From Paludibacteraceae bacterium (GTDB lineage Bacteria > Bacteroidota > Bacteroidia > Bacteroidales > Paludibacteraceae), in NCBI GenBank assembly GCA_017625155.1, contig JAGALP010000004.1:124001-188000 (forward strand): a DNA stretch of 64,000 bases, in the 5' to 3' direction. The notes below the pieces were generated by a model. It did no database searches. It saw only the letters and a list, made by a program, of their open reading frames with translations, and was not told where the DNA came from. Shown one piece after another: positions 18,846 through 27,639 of this stretch. The stretch's first letter is position 1; each line of letters begins with the position of its first letter. A program made the translations under genes and the position numbers.

Positions 18846-21839
18846 ATGATGAGAAACAAGACAATTTTACTTGTACTATTCGCAGCATTCTCTCTGTCAA
18901 TGTCTGCTCAGATTACAGGTACCGTTTTGGAAGCATCGACCGATTTCCCTATTATTGGTGCCAGTGTCGTTGAAGTTGGCACTACTAATGGTGTGATTAC
19001 AGATTTCGATGGTAACTTCGTTCTTGATGTAGCTGAAGGTGCACAAATTCAGATCAGTTACATGGGCTTCCAAGCACAAACGCTTGCTGCCAAAGACGGT
19101 ATGGTCGTAAAACTCGAAGAGGACACTTATGTTCTCCAAGAGGTGGTAGCTATCGGTTATGGTTCACAAAAGAAGAAAGAGGTTACTGGTTCTGTAGCTT
19201 CTATCAAGGCAGAAGACTTTAACGCAGGTGTTAAGTCTAGTCCAGTTGGTCTTCTTCAAGGCAAGGTTGCTGGTTTGAACATCAGCCGTACAACCTCAGA
19301 TCCAACAAATACTGGATATAACATCCAGATTCGTGGTTTCTCTACACTTGGTAAAGGTACTGGTTCGTCTCCTCTTTACATCGTTGATGGTATTCCTACC
19401 GATAATATCGACAATATCGCTCCAGAGGAAATTGCCTCTATGGACGTATTGAAAGATGGTTCTGCGGCAGCTATTTATGGTACACGTGGTACAAATGGTG
19501 TCATCTTGATTACAACTAAGCGTGCTAATCAAAACGATGCTATGGAATGTGGAAAGATGAATGTAGAGTATAATGGATTTGTATCTGTATCTGCTCCTCG
19601 TTCACAAACAGGTTTTGCTACTGCAGAACAATTCCGTGATTTGGCAAACATCTCTAATGGAAAAGTTAAACCTGCTATATTTGAGAGTGCTGATGGTGTG
19701 AAATATAATACTGATTGGATGAAAGCTACTACCAAACCTGCTGCTGTCACACATAGCCACAATATCGCTTTGTCTGGTGCTACTAAGGGATTTAGTTATC
19801 GTGCTGCTGTAAACTATAAATATGCAGAAGGTCTTGCTTTGAACACTAATCGCAATGAGGTTATTGCTAAGTTTGCTGCGGATCAACAAGCATTGAAGGG
19901 TTGGCTCAAATTGCAATATGACTTCTCTTATATGCATTATAAGAACAATTATGACTGTGGTGATTTCAAGCAAGCAGCTACTTTGAACCCTACATACCCT
20001 ATTTACGATGAAAAAACTGAGTCAGGATATTTCTTGCCAAGTGGTTCTGGTCAATCTAACCCAGTAGCTGCTACTAACCAAAAAGAATCTTATGGTCAAG
20101 GCAACTACTTCCGTGGTTCTATTAAAGCTACTGTAGACATCAAGGCTGTTCCTGGTTTAAAAGTAAATGGTTTAGTCGCTCTCGAAGAAGGTGATAATTA
20201 TAACTATTCTTACACTTCTCAACTGTTCGATACAGATAAAGAGGCTGCTGGCAATGCTTACCGTAGCAATGGTATGAATTTCAATCAATTGTATGAGGCT
20301 ACTATTGATTATGTAGGCAGTTGGAATGGACATACCTTAGCGGCTGTTGCAGGTTGGTCTTACCAAAAGTTCTTCTATGACGGTTCTAATATGTCTAATA
20401 AAGGCTTCCCAACTGATAACTATAAATATTATAGTATGTCAGATGGTCTGACCGATAAGTCCAAACTGACAGTTTATTCATATCGTAACTCTAATGTCCT
20501 TGCATCTGGATTTGCGCGTGTGAACTACAATTATGATGAGAAATATTTAATTTCAGCTTCTCTTCGTGCTGAAGGTTCAAGCCGTTTTGGTGAGAATAAT
20601 AAATGGGGATTGTTCCCAGCGGTAAGTGCTGGTTGGCGTATCTCTGGTGAAGAGTTTATGTTTGATCAAGATTGGTGTAATGACCTTAAACTTCGTGCTG
20701 GTTTTGGTATCACAGGTAACAACTTGGGATCTGATTTGCAATCAAAACAATTATTGACCAGTGGTGGTTCTTTCTGGTATAACGGACAATGGGTTACAAC
20801 ATACGCTGTTATGCAAAATGCGAACCCAGATCTTCGTTGGGAGAAAAAATATGAGTACAACGTAGGTGTTGATTTCGCATTCTTAAATAATCGTTTGAGT
20901 GGTAATTTGGATTTGTATTATCGTGACACCAAAGATTTGCTTTGGGAGTATGATGTACCAACTCCTCCTTACCAATTTAACAAATTGCTCGCAAATGCAG
21001 GTGAAATCGTTTCTAAGGGTGTTGAACTTGCTGTGACTGGTGTTCCTGTGCAAACCAAAGATTGGGAGTGGACTTCCACTTTTACAATTGCATTCAATGA
21101 TAATAAGATTGTTAAACTCTCTGATAAAGAAAAAGGATTTAACTATTCTGAAATGCTTACTGGTGGTGTAGGCGAGAACGGTTTGATGGGTGTAAATACA
21201 CAGAAAATTGTTGAGGGACAATCAGTAGGTACATTCTATGGATACAAGTATATTGGTATCAATAAGAGTGGCAACCTTGTTTATGAGAAATGGACAGAGG
21301 AGGATTTTGCTGCTGGTTTATGTACAGAAAAAGAGGTTGGTAAAGATAAATTACAAGTTATTGGTCGTGCACAACCTATCTTTACATATGGTTGGAACAA
21401 CACAATCCGTTGGAAAGACCTCGATATTACACTCTTCTTCCGTGGTAATGTAGGTAACGATATTTTGAATGTGAAACGTTGGGCTTATGCACCACGTTCT
21501 GGCTCACAAGGTTTGAATGTATTTATGAAAGATGTATATGCATTGGCAAACGGTACTGGTGTTTATCGTCAAGGTAAATTGTCTGACTATTATTTGGAAG
21601 ACGGTTCTTTCTTGAAATTAGATAACATTACTGTTGGATATACTTTCCGTTTCAAAAACAACGATTATATTCAATCACTTCGTTTGCATGCTACTGCAGA
21701 GAATGTATTTACAATTACAAAATACTCTGGTATAGATCCAGAAGTAAATACATCTGATGTATGGAATCCTGGTATTGATGCTACTGGTTTCTATCCTTCT
21801 GTATGCAATATCATGGTTGGTGTAAACTTGACTCTTTAA
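18846..21839 (+). CDS. SusC-family TonB-dependent outer-membrane transporter (set 2)
   Basis: 997 residues. Signal peptide ending SMSAQ, carboxypeptidase-regulatory-like domain (ITGTVLEASTDFPIIGASV), plug motifs (LQEVVAIGYGSQKKKEVTGSV, IQIRGFSTLGKG, PLYIVDGIP, YGTRGTNGVILITTK), and a beta-barrel ending SVCNIMVGVNLTL. The last residue is Leu rather than the usual Phe. The ATG at 18849 is an equal start candidate. The N-terminal half resembles set 1 closely (ITDFDGNF, ISYMGF), but the barrel differs, so the two sets probably take different galactan fragments or side-chain types. No own promoter is clear; it may be read from the GH53 promoter. Confidence 0.95.
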   Translation: MMRNKTILLVLFAAFSLSMSAQITGTVLEASTDFPIIGASVVEVGTTNGVITDFDGNFVLDVAEGAQIQISYMGFQAQTLAAKDGMVVKLEEDTYVLQEVVAIGYGSQKKKEVTGSVASIKAEDFNAGVKSSPVGLLQGKVAGLNISRTTSDPTNTGYNIQIRGFSTLGKGTGSSPLYIVDGIPTDNIDNIAPEEIASMDVLKDGSAAAIYGTRGTNGVILITTKRANQNDAMECGKMNVEYNGFVSVSAPRSQTGFATAEQFRDLANISNGKVKPAIFESADGVKYNTDWMKATTKPAAVTHSHNIALSGATKGFSYRAAVNYKYAEGLALNTNRNEVIAKFAADQQALKGWLKLQYDFSYMHYKNNYDCGDFKQAATLNPTYPIYDEKTESGYFLPSGSGQSNPVAATNQKESYGQGNYFRGSIKATVDIKAVPGLKVNGLVALEEGDNYNYSYTSQLFDTDKEAAGNAYRSNGMNFNQLYEATIDYVGSWNGHTLAAVAGWSYQKFFYDGSNMSNKGFPTDNYKYYSMSDGLTDKSKLTVYSYRNSNVLASGFARVNYNYDEKYLISASLRAEGSSRFGENNKWGLFPAVSAGWRISGEEFMFDQDWCNDLKLRAGFGITGNNLGSDLQSKQLLTSGGSFWYNGQWVTTYAVMQNANPDLRWEKKYEYNVGVDFAFLNNRLSGNLDLYYRDTKDLLWEYDVPTPPYQFNKLLANAGEIVSKGVELAVTGVPVQTKDWEWTSTFTIAFNDNKIVKLSDKEKGFNYSEMLTGGVGENGLMGVNTQKIVEGQSVGTFYGYKYIGINKSGNLVYEKWTEEDFAAGLCTEKEVGKDKLQVIGRAQPIFTYGWNNTIRWKDLDITLFFRGNVGNDILNVKRWAYAPRSGSQGLNVFMKDVYALANGTGVYRQGKLSDYYLEDGSFLKLDNITVGYTFRFKNNDYIQSLRLHATAENVFTITKYSGIDPEVNTSDVWNPGIDATGFYPSVCNIMVGVNLTL

Positions 21840-21867
21840 TTATTCATTGTAAAAGAAAATTTATAAT

Positions 21868-23532
21868 ATGAAAAAAGTATTTATATATGCGCTTGCTGCT
21901 GTCGCAATCTTATCTACTGGATGCGAGGGATTGCTTGACGAGGAAGTTTATGGAAAACCGACTTCAGAAGAGATGCTGGCAAGTGAAGACAACGTAGCTA
22001 AAGTAGTTGGACAAGCCTACGCTGACGTGAAGTGGCTACATGATCACTGGGGATATTGGGGCATTAACACTATTTCATCTGACGAGTGTTTAAACCCAGT
22101 ACGTAACCCTGGTAATGACTGGAATGACGATGGATATTGGAAGGGCTTCAATGACCAAAGTTGGACTCCTAACGACCTCTCATTTGAGTTCGTATGGCAA
22201 TATTCAAACCAAGGTGCTGTGTTGTGTAATAAAATCCTTGAACAATTAGCTTCTGTTGAAGATAATATCGCTCCTGAAGCATATAAACGTTTTACTGCTG
22301 AGTTGAAAGTGTTGCGTTCATATTACTACTACACATTGTTTGATGCTTTTGGTCGTATCCCTTATTTGGATAACTACGCTCAAGAAAATGTTCCTCAAAG
22401 CGAAACCTGGGAGGTATGGAATAAACTTGTTTTGACACTTGAAGAAGAAGTGGAGAACTTGCCTATTATTACCGAGGAAAATAAAGCAGAAAACTATGGA
22501 CGTTGCTCACAAGGTATGGCATATACATTACTTGCACGTCTCTATTTGAATGCTCCTTCTTTTGGCGTAACTCCACAAAATTGTGGTATTGAGTCAATCA
22601 AAAATGAGAGCGATTTTTATAACAAGTGTGTGGAAGCATGTCAAATGGTAATTGATTCAAAGTCATACTCCATTGAAGATGATTTCTTTGCAAATTTCAA
22701 AATCAATAATGAGAATAGTAAAGAGAATATCTTTGTGATTGTTGAGGATGGAAATGCTTCGTTCGATTATCGTGATCACGCTGGTAAAATGGCAAACAAA
22801 TTGCGTATTACTATGCTGACACTTAACTATACTCACCAAACTGCATGGGATCTTGTGGAGAAACCTTGGAATGGATTCTGCTGCCCTCCAGATTTCTTAG
22901 CTAAGTATGAGTATGGCAAAGATTTGCGTGGTCCATGTGACTCTACACTCGGCACAAAAGGTTGTGATGGTTGGGGTTGGTTCTTAGGACCTGTTTATCA
23001 CCCTACAGTACAAGATTCTATTCTTGTAATGGAAGATAAAGGTAATTTGCCAGCTATTATTGTTAATCATATTGCAGGACTCGAATCGGCTACTCACAAT
23101 GATGGTGCGCGTCTCTTGAAATATGAAGTAGCAAAGAGTGGTGCAAATAAATATTGTGACAACGACTTTGTTCTTTTCCGTTATGCTGATGTGCTTTATA
23201 TGCAGTATGAAGCTGCTTATCGTGCAGGTAATACAACTAAAACAACAGAATTGTTGGCAAATCCTGAATTCCAAAAGATTCGTACACGTGTAGGAATGCC
23301 TGCATATGCTGCGCTTGATTTGGATGAGCTTCTTGATGAGCGTGGTCGTGAGTTCGCATGGGAAATGGTTCGTCGTCGTGACTTGATTCGTTACAACCAA
23401 TACTCACAAGGTGAGTGGATGTTCAAGCCAAAACGCGATAAGGCACTTGATTGGTTCCCAATCCCACGTAAAATGATTGAAACATCTGGTGGCTTGTGGA
23501 CACAAAACCCTGGCTATACTACAGATAAATAA
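21868..23532 (+). CDS. SusD/RagB-family surface lipoprotein (set 2)
   Basis: 554 residues, lipobox LSTGC. SusD features: N-terminal LLDEEVYGKPTSEEM, helix AELKVLRSYYYYTLFDAFGRIPY, TPR-like ARLYLNAPSF and the C-terminal family signature LLDERGREFAWEMVRRRDLIRYNQY followed by WFPIPRKMIE. It is the lid of the adjacent SusC, 28 bases upstream. It is clearly diverged from SusD of set 1, which argues against a recent tandem duplication of the whole set. Confidence 0.95.
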   Translation: MKKVFIYALAAVAILSTGCEGLLDEEVYGKPTSEEMLASEDNVAKVVGQAYADVKWLHDHWGYWGINTISSDECLNPVRNPGNDWNDDGYWKGFNDQSWTPNDLSFEFVWQYSNQGAVLCNKILEQLASVEDNIAPEAYKRFTAELKVLRSYYYYTLFDAFGRIPYLDNYAQENVPQSETWEVWNKLVLTLEEEVENLPIITEENKAENYGRCSQGMAYTLLARLYLNAPSFGVTPQNCGIESIKNESDFYNKCVEACQMVIDSKSYSIEDDFFANFKINNENSKENIFVIVEDGNASFDYRDHAGKMANKLRITMLTLNYTHQTAWDLVEKPWNGFCCPPDFLAKYEYGKDLRGPCDSTLGTKGCDGWGWFLGPVYHPTVQDSILVMEDKGNLPAIIVNHIAGLESATHNDGARLLKYEVAKSGANKYCDNDFVLFRYADVLYMQYEAAYRAGNTTKTTELLANPEFQKIRTRVGMPAYAALDLDELLDERGREFAWEMVRRRDLIRYNQYSQGEWMFKPKRDKALDWFPIPRKMIETSGGLWTQNPGYTTDK

Positions 23533-23584
23533 TAATCAACTTTTAATAATTAACCCTTTTTATTAACTTTTAAATTTTAAAAAA

Positions 23585-24469
23585 ATGAAAGCAAACAAAT
23601 TTATGCTTGTAGCACTTTTTGCAGGTGCTTTGGCAATGGTAAGTTGCGACGAAAAACCAGTAAACCCACCAATCATTGATGATGGTGGTGATGACACAGA
23701 AGTTGTACTTGAGGAAGCTCCAGCTTTGGAAGCTCCAGGTGCAGGTAAAGTTACTATCGCTGTTCGTGCTCCTAAGGGTACTTGCAATGGTCTTGTGGCT
23801 GTAGGTGCTGCTACTAACGAGGATGGTACTGATGACTGGAATCCAGGTGCAAAATCTAAACCTTTTGCTAAGGTAGAAGGAACTGAGACATGGCACCAAA
23901 TCACCCTCCCAGCTAACCCAGGTATGGCTGTTAAGGTTATCGCTATTAACGAGCAAGGTAATGCTGATTGGGGTACACAATGGGGTATGAACGTTGAGGG
24001 TGAAGATCCTAACGTAATCATTATCGAAGGTGATGGCGCTCTTGATAACAGTGAGAACAATGGTGAGGTTAAACTGAAAGAGTTGTCAGAGAACACTGTT
24101 GTTTACGTAGACGTTGTTGCTTGGAAATCTGAGCCATGTGTTCCAAAGAACGAGGCTGGTAAAGCTACTTTCGTAGTAACCGTTCCTGCTGAGACTCCAG
24201 CAACTGCTATGGTTTCTGTAACTGGTTCTTTCACTGATAACGCTTGGACTCCAGGTGCTTATACTCTTACTCGTCAAGAGAATGGTACTTACACTGGTGA
24301 GTTTGAGGTTCCTGCAGCTTTTGAGTACAAATACATCATCGGTGCTGAAGGTACAGATTGGTCTTGGGACTATGAAGAGGTTGTAAGTGGTAACCGTCAA
24401 ATGGTACTTGACCTCAAAGCTAATGATACTGTTGAGGCTTGGAAGGCTATTCCTGGCGTAACAGAATAA
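23585..24469 (+). CDS. Surface glycan-binding lipoprotein, SusE/F-like position (set 2)
   Basis: 294 residues, lipobox AMVSC at about residue 20, then an acidic linker (IIDDGGDDTE). Two beta-sandwich modules: one with APKGTCNGLVAVGAA and WNPGAKSKPF (about 60-100), a second with VTGSFTDNAWTPGAYTLTRQ and YKYIIGAEGTDWSWDYEEV (about 215-275). The second is of the CBM20/E-set type. By position after susC-susD it should bind galactan at the surface. Sequence similarity to the set 1 binding protein is weak, but gene order, size and terminator are the same. Confidence 0.8.
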   Translation: MKANKFMLVALFAGALAMVSCDEKPVNPPIIDDGGDDTEVVLEEAPALEAPGAGKVTIAVRAPKGTCNGLVAVGAATNEDGTDDWNPGAKSKPFAKVEGTETWHQITLPANPGMAVKVIAINEQGNADWGTQWGMNVEGEDPNVIIIEGDGALDNSENNGEVKLKELSENTVVYVDVVAWKSEPCVPKNEAGKATFVVTVPAETPATAMVSVTGSFTDNAWTPGAYTLTRQENGTYTGEFEVPAAFEYKYIIGAEGTDWSWDYEEVVSGNRQMVLDLKANDTVEAWKAIPGVTE

Positions 24470-24498
24470 TCTTCGAGAATATATAATTTCTCACCCTC

Positions 24499-24530
24499 GC
24501 CCTGTGGCACTCGCCACAGGGCTTTTTTTT
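24499..24530 (+). terminator. Rho-independent terminator ending the PUL
   Basis: GCCCTGTGGC-ACTC-GCCACAGGGC, a perfect 10-base stem, then eight T. It is the same hairpin as at 12964-12992. Confidence 0.93.
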
Positions 24531-24592
24531 GAAGTGAATTCATATTAATAGCATTTCATTTAAGAAAATTAAACAGAATTAATAAAAAAGCA

Positions 24593-24624
24593 TTGAATGA
24601 TAGCATAGAAAAATTGTATATTTG
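24593..24624 (+). promoter_or_regulatory. Orphan plus-strand promoter candidate
   Basis: TTG at 24593-24595, 21 bases, then TATATTTG at 24617-24624. No plus-strand gene follows. A transcript would run through the repeat at 24765-24803 into the 3' end of trkH in antisense. The other parts of the 370-base gap hold only the PUL terminator and that repeat. Confidence 0.35.
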
Positions 24625-24764
24625 AATGCATTGTTTGTATATTTAAATCAAAATAATTAACGATATTTTAATTGAAGTGTCAACACGTTCTTTGGGTATG
24701 CGAACTGACAGCCATCTAAAATTTTATCCACAGATAGGACACATTTAGGCAATAGATGTGCTAC

Positions 24765-24803
24765 AGTGATCGCGAAGTGGTCGCGTGGCCCGAAGAAAAC
24801 TTG
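24765..24803. repeat. Hairpin repeat, copy 1 (pair with 51493-51531)
   Basis: The run AGTGATCGCGAAGTGGTCGC is identical in the second copy, and the following bases stay alike up to AACTTG. It contains the stem GCGA-ccact-TCGC on the minus strand. Both copies lie 26-36 bases past the stop of a minus-strand gene (trkH here, truA there), and both have CCACAGAT about 36 bases to the left. Confidence 0.8.
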
Positions 24804-24838
24804 CAAAAAGCCATAAATAGCTGTAATAAAGAACAAAT

Positions 24839-26308
24839 TTACTTTCGCCACAGCGCTTTGGTGAACAGCAAGAGGATGGTGAATATCTCCAGACGGCCAA
24901 TCAACATCACGAAGCTCATCACCCATTTAGCCACAGTCGGGAACGTGGCATACGTACCTGCTGGACCGAACTGACCAATACTAATTCCTACATTACCAAT
25001 AGCCGAAACAGCAGAACCAATAGCCTCATCAAAATCTACACCAGTCGCACAGAAAATCACCACCGTGACAGCTATGATGAAGACATAGAAAATTAAAAAC
25101 GCCATGACATTGTTAATGGTCTGCTGAGGAACAGTTTTCTCGTTGAGTCTCACAGGGATAATCGCATTAGGATGAATACGGCGTTGGAACTCTGCCACAC
25201 CATTCTTTAGAATAATCGCCAAGCGCACCCACTTGATTCCACCTGCTGTACTACCTGCACAAGCACCCGTCAGCATCAAGAAGAAAATAACTACCCATGC
25301 CACTACTGGCCAATACATATAGTCGGAAATGGTATAGCCCGTAGAGGTCATCGAACTAATCACCGTGAACAAACTATCGCGGAAAGCGCGCTCCATCTCA
25401 ACGCCAGACCAACCTGGGCGAGCAATATACAGCCCTAAAGTCAGCAATACTGCAAATATTGCTACTGCTACACTATACCAACGCAACTCCTCATCTCGGA
25501 AGAAATAGCGAGCTTTGCCACGCAACAGATAGATAAGAAGTACGAAGTTGATACCCGAAATAAACATGAAGAACGTCACTATATAGTGAATAGCCGCCGA
25601 GTCGTAGAATTCCAAACTATTATTGTGCGTAGAGAAACCGCCAGTGGCAATCGTAGAGAACGAGTGACACACCGCGTCGAACACATCCATGCCACATAGC
25701 CACAAGGCTAACACCTCAGCAGCAGTCAGCAATACATAGGTTGTCCACATCATTTTTGCCGTATCAGCAATACGAGGCGATAGTTTTTCGTAAGTCAAGC
25801 CCGACACCTCGGCAGCGTAGAGCTGCATGCCATTCAGTCCGAAGATGGGTAATATAGCAATAGACAGCACAATGATTCCCATACCACCAATCCACTGCGT
25901 GAGCGACCGCCAGAAGAGCAGTCCGTGGGTAATGACCTCCAAATCAGGGATGATAGTAGCACCTGTAGTGGTAAAGCCCGACATACTCTCAAACCATGCA
26001 TCGGTCAGCGTGGGCACTTGTCCACTGAGGTAATAGGGCAGCAATCCAAAGGCAGAGAACACCACCCATACCATTGCTACAATCACGTAGCCCTCTCGCT
26101 CGCCCATGCGCGACTCAGCGCGGCGACCCACTAGCAAGCCAATGACACCTGCCAGCAGCGTGATGATAGTGGATAGCAGAAACACTCCATTGTCTGGTTC
26201 GTTGTACCATAGACTAACCCCCAGTGCCATAGTCATAAACACCGCCTCAATGAGCAGCAGTGCGCCCATGGTACGGAAGACCATCCGTGTGTTAAACGTG
26301 CGTGTCAT
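24839..26308 (-). CDS. trkH: TrkH-family potassium uptake protein
   Basis: 489 residues with about ten hydrophobic segments and the four pore loops of the Trk/Ktr family: SGFTTTGATI, STIATGGFST, SSMTSTGYTI and SAIGNVGISIG. Each holds the selectivity-filter glycine. TrkH forms the K+-translocating dimer in the inner membrane and works with the TrkA ring. Its ATG overlaps the trkA stop by four bases (ATGA), so the two are translationally coupled. Whether the coupling ion is H+ or Na+ cannot be read from sequence. Confidence 0.96.
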   Translation of the reverse strand: MTRTFNTRMVFRTMGALLLIEAVFMTMALGVSLWYNEPDNGVFLLSTIITLLAGVIGLLVGRRAESRMGEREGYVIVAMVWVVFSAFGLLPYYLSGQVPTLTDAWFESMSGFTTTGATIIPDLEVITHGLLFWRSLTQWIGGMGIIVLSIAILPIFGLNGMQLYAAEVSGLTYEKLSPRIADTAKMMWTTYVLLTAAEVLALWLCGMDVFDAVCHSFSTIATGGFSTHNNSLEFYDSAAIHYIVTFFMFISGINFVLLIYLLRGKARYFFRDEELRWYSVAVAIFAVLLTLGLYIARPGWSGVEMERAFRDSLFTVISSMTSTGYTISDYMYWPVVAWVVIFFLMLTGACAGSTAGGIKWVRLAIILKNGVAEFQRRIHPNAIIPVRLNEKTVPQQTINNVMAFLIFYVFIIAVTVVIFCATGVDFDEAIGSAVSAIGNVGISIGQFGPAGTYATFPTVAKWVMSFVMLIGRLEIFTILLLFTKALWRK

Positions 26309-27639
26309 TTGAAGAACTTCTCTAATTGTCTGATTACTTGGCTCTTGCAGAAAACCACTACTAGGTCGTTAGGAAGTATTTGCGTATCGCCGTTCACGAG
26401 GATACCTTCTCCTGCGCGCACGATAGCACCGATATTTGCATCCTTTGGCAGTCGCATATCGCGAATCTTAGCTTTGGTAATGCGGCTACCCTCCTCCGCC
26501 ATAAATTCCACTATCTCTGCATCTGCACTGGTCAAGTTGCGCACGTTGAGTACGCTAGCATCTAGTAGCATTTGGTAGATATACGAAGCGGCAATGGTTT
26601 TCTTATTAAGTACCGTACCGATATCCAAGCCCTCTGCCATCGGGATATAGTCGATATTCTCTACCTCGGCAATAGTCTTTTTCACGCCAAAACGCTTGGC
26701 AGCCATACAGGCAAAGATATTCGCTTCGCTGCTGTCAGTGACTGCTACAAAAGCATCAGCATCCTCTATTCCCTCGTCTTTGAGCGTAGCCATATCGCTA
26801 CCGTCGGCATTGATAATGAGTGCGTTGTTGATTTTCTCGCTGAGATGGTAGCAGTGCTCGCGGTCGGCTTCGAGAATCTTGATATTGAGGTCATCGGGCA
26901 GGTTCTGTACCGTCTTTTGTGCAATCTTTGATCCTCCAAAGAAAACGATAGTATTGATGTCCTTCTTTTGCTTACCCAATTGCTCGCGCAACACTTTCAT
27001 ATTCTCTCGTGTGCAGACAGCATATACCATATCATCGGCTTGTATTTCATCAGGTCCGCTAGGAATGATGGTCTCTTGTCCGCGTTTGATAGCCACTACT
27101 CGGTATAATCCGTGATTGAAGAATCCTGACATAAATTGCTTGCCAATCACTTCCGCTCCTTCGCGTACTTTCACCACGCACATCTCCAACGCTCCACCAC
27201 ATAGAGTCAGATGATAACGCATCCAGTTGGTTTTGAGCGAAGCGGTAATCTCCTGTGCAGCCAGTAGCTCGGGGTAGATGAGATGATTGAGTCCCATCTG
27301 CTCGAAGAGGCGTTTGTTCTCTGGAATCAGATACTCGTAGTTGTCAATGCGTGCCAGTGTTTTCTTTGCTCCCAGTTGGTTAGCAAGCAAACACGCAGTG
27401 ATATTATCTGACTCGGATGGTGTAACTGCGATGAAGAGGTCCACATCCTTTACCCCAATACTTTTCAAGTCGTGTATTGATGTAGGGCTACCCACTTTGG
27501 TCAGCAGGTCGTAGTTAGCATCCAAATCGCCCAATCTGTCCTGGCGATCATCGATAAGACTAATATCCATATCCTCGCGCGATAGCAGTTTAGCCAAATG
27601 GCGTCCTACTGCTCCAGCGCCTGCAATAATGATTCGCAT
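26305..27639 (-). CDS. trkA: Trk system potassium uptake regulatory protein TrkA
   Basis: 444 residues, the full two-copy form: RCK_N, RCK_C, RCK_N, RCK_C. The first Rossmann fold starts at the very N-terminus (IIIAGAGAVGRHLAKLL) and the second near 230 (IVFFGGSKIAQKTVQNL); acidic ends of strand 2 (SLIDD, KILEADREH) fit NAD(H) binding. TrkA gates TrkH. The start lies 34 bases inside the end of dxs; a later start would remove the first Gly-rich loop, so the overlap seems real. Confidence 0.96.
   Translation of the reverse strand: MRIIIAGAGAVGRHLAKLLSREDMDISLIDDRQDRLGDLDANYDLLTKVGSPTSIHDLKSIGVKDVDLFIAVTPSESDNITACLLANQLGAKKTLARIDNYEYLIPENKRLFEQMGLNHLIYPELLAAQEITASLKTNWMRYHLTLCGGALEMCVVKVREGAEVIGKQFMSGFFNHGLYRVVAIKRGQETIIPSGPDEIQADDMVYAVCTRENMKVLREQLGKQKKDINTIVFFGGSKIAQKTVQNLPDDLNIKILEADREHCYHLSEKINNALIINADGSDMATLKDEGIEDADAFVAVTDSSEANIFACMAAKRFGVKKTIAEVENIDYIPMAEGLDIGTVLNKKTIAASYIYQMLLDASVLNVRNLTSADAEIVEFMAEEGSRITKAKIRDMRLPKDANIGAIVRAGEGILVNGDTQILPNDLVVVFCKSQVIRQLEKFFK

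Noticed and set aside
7143..24469. Recent tandem duplication of the whole SusC/SusD/binding-protein set
   Set aside because: Gene order and terminators match, but the SusD and binding proteins are too different. Separate recruitment or old duplication is more likely.
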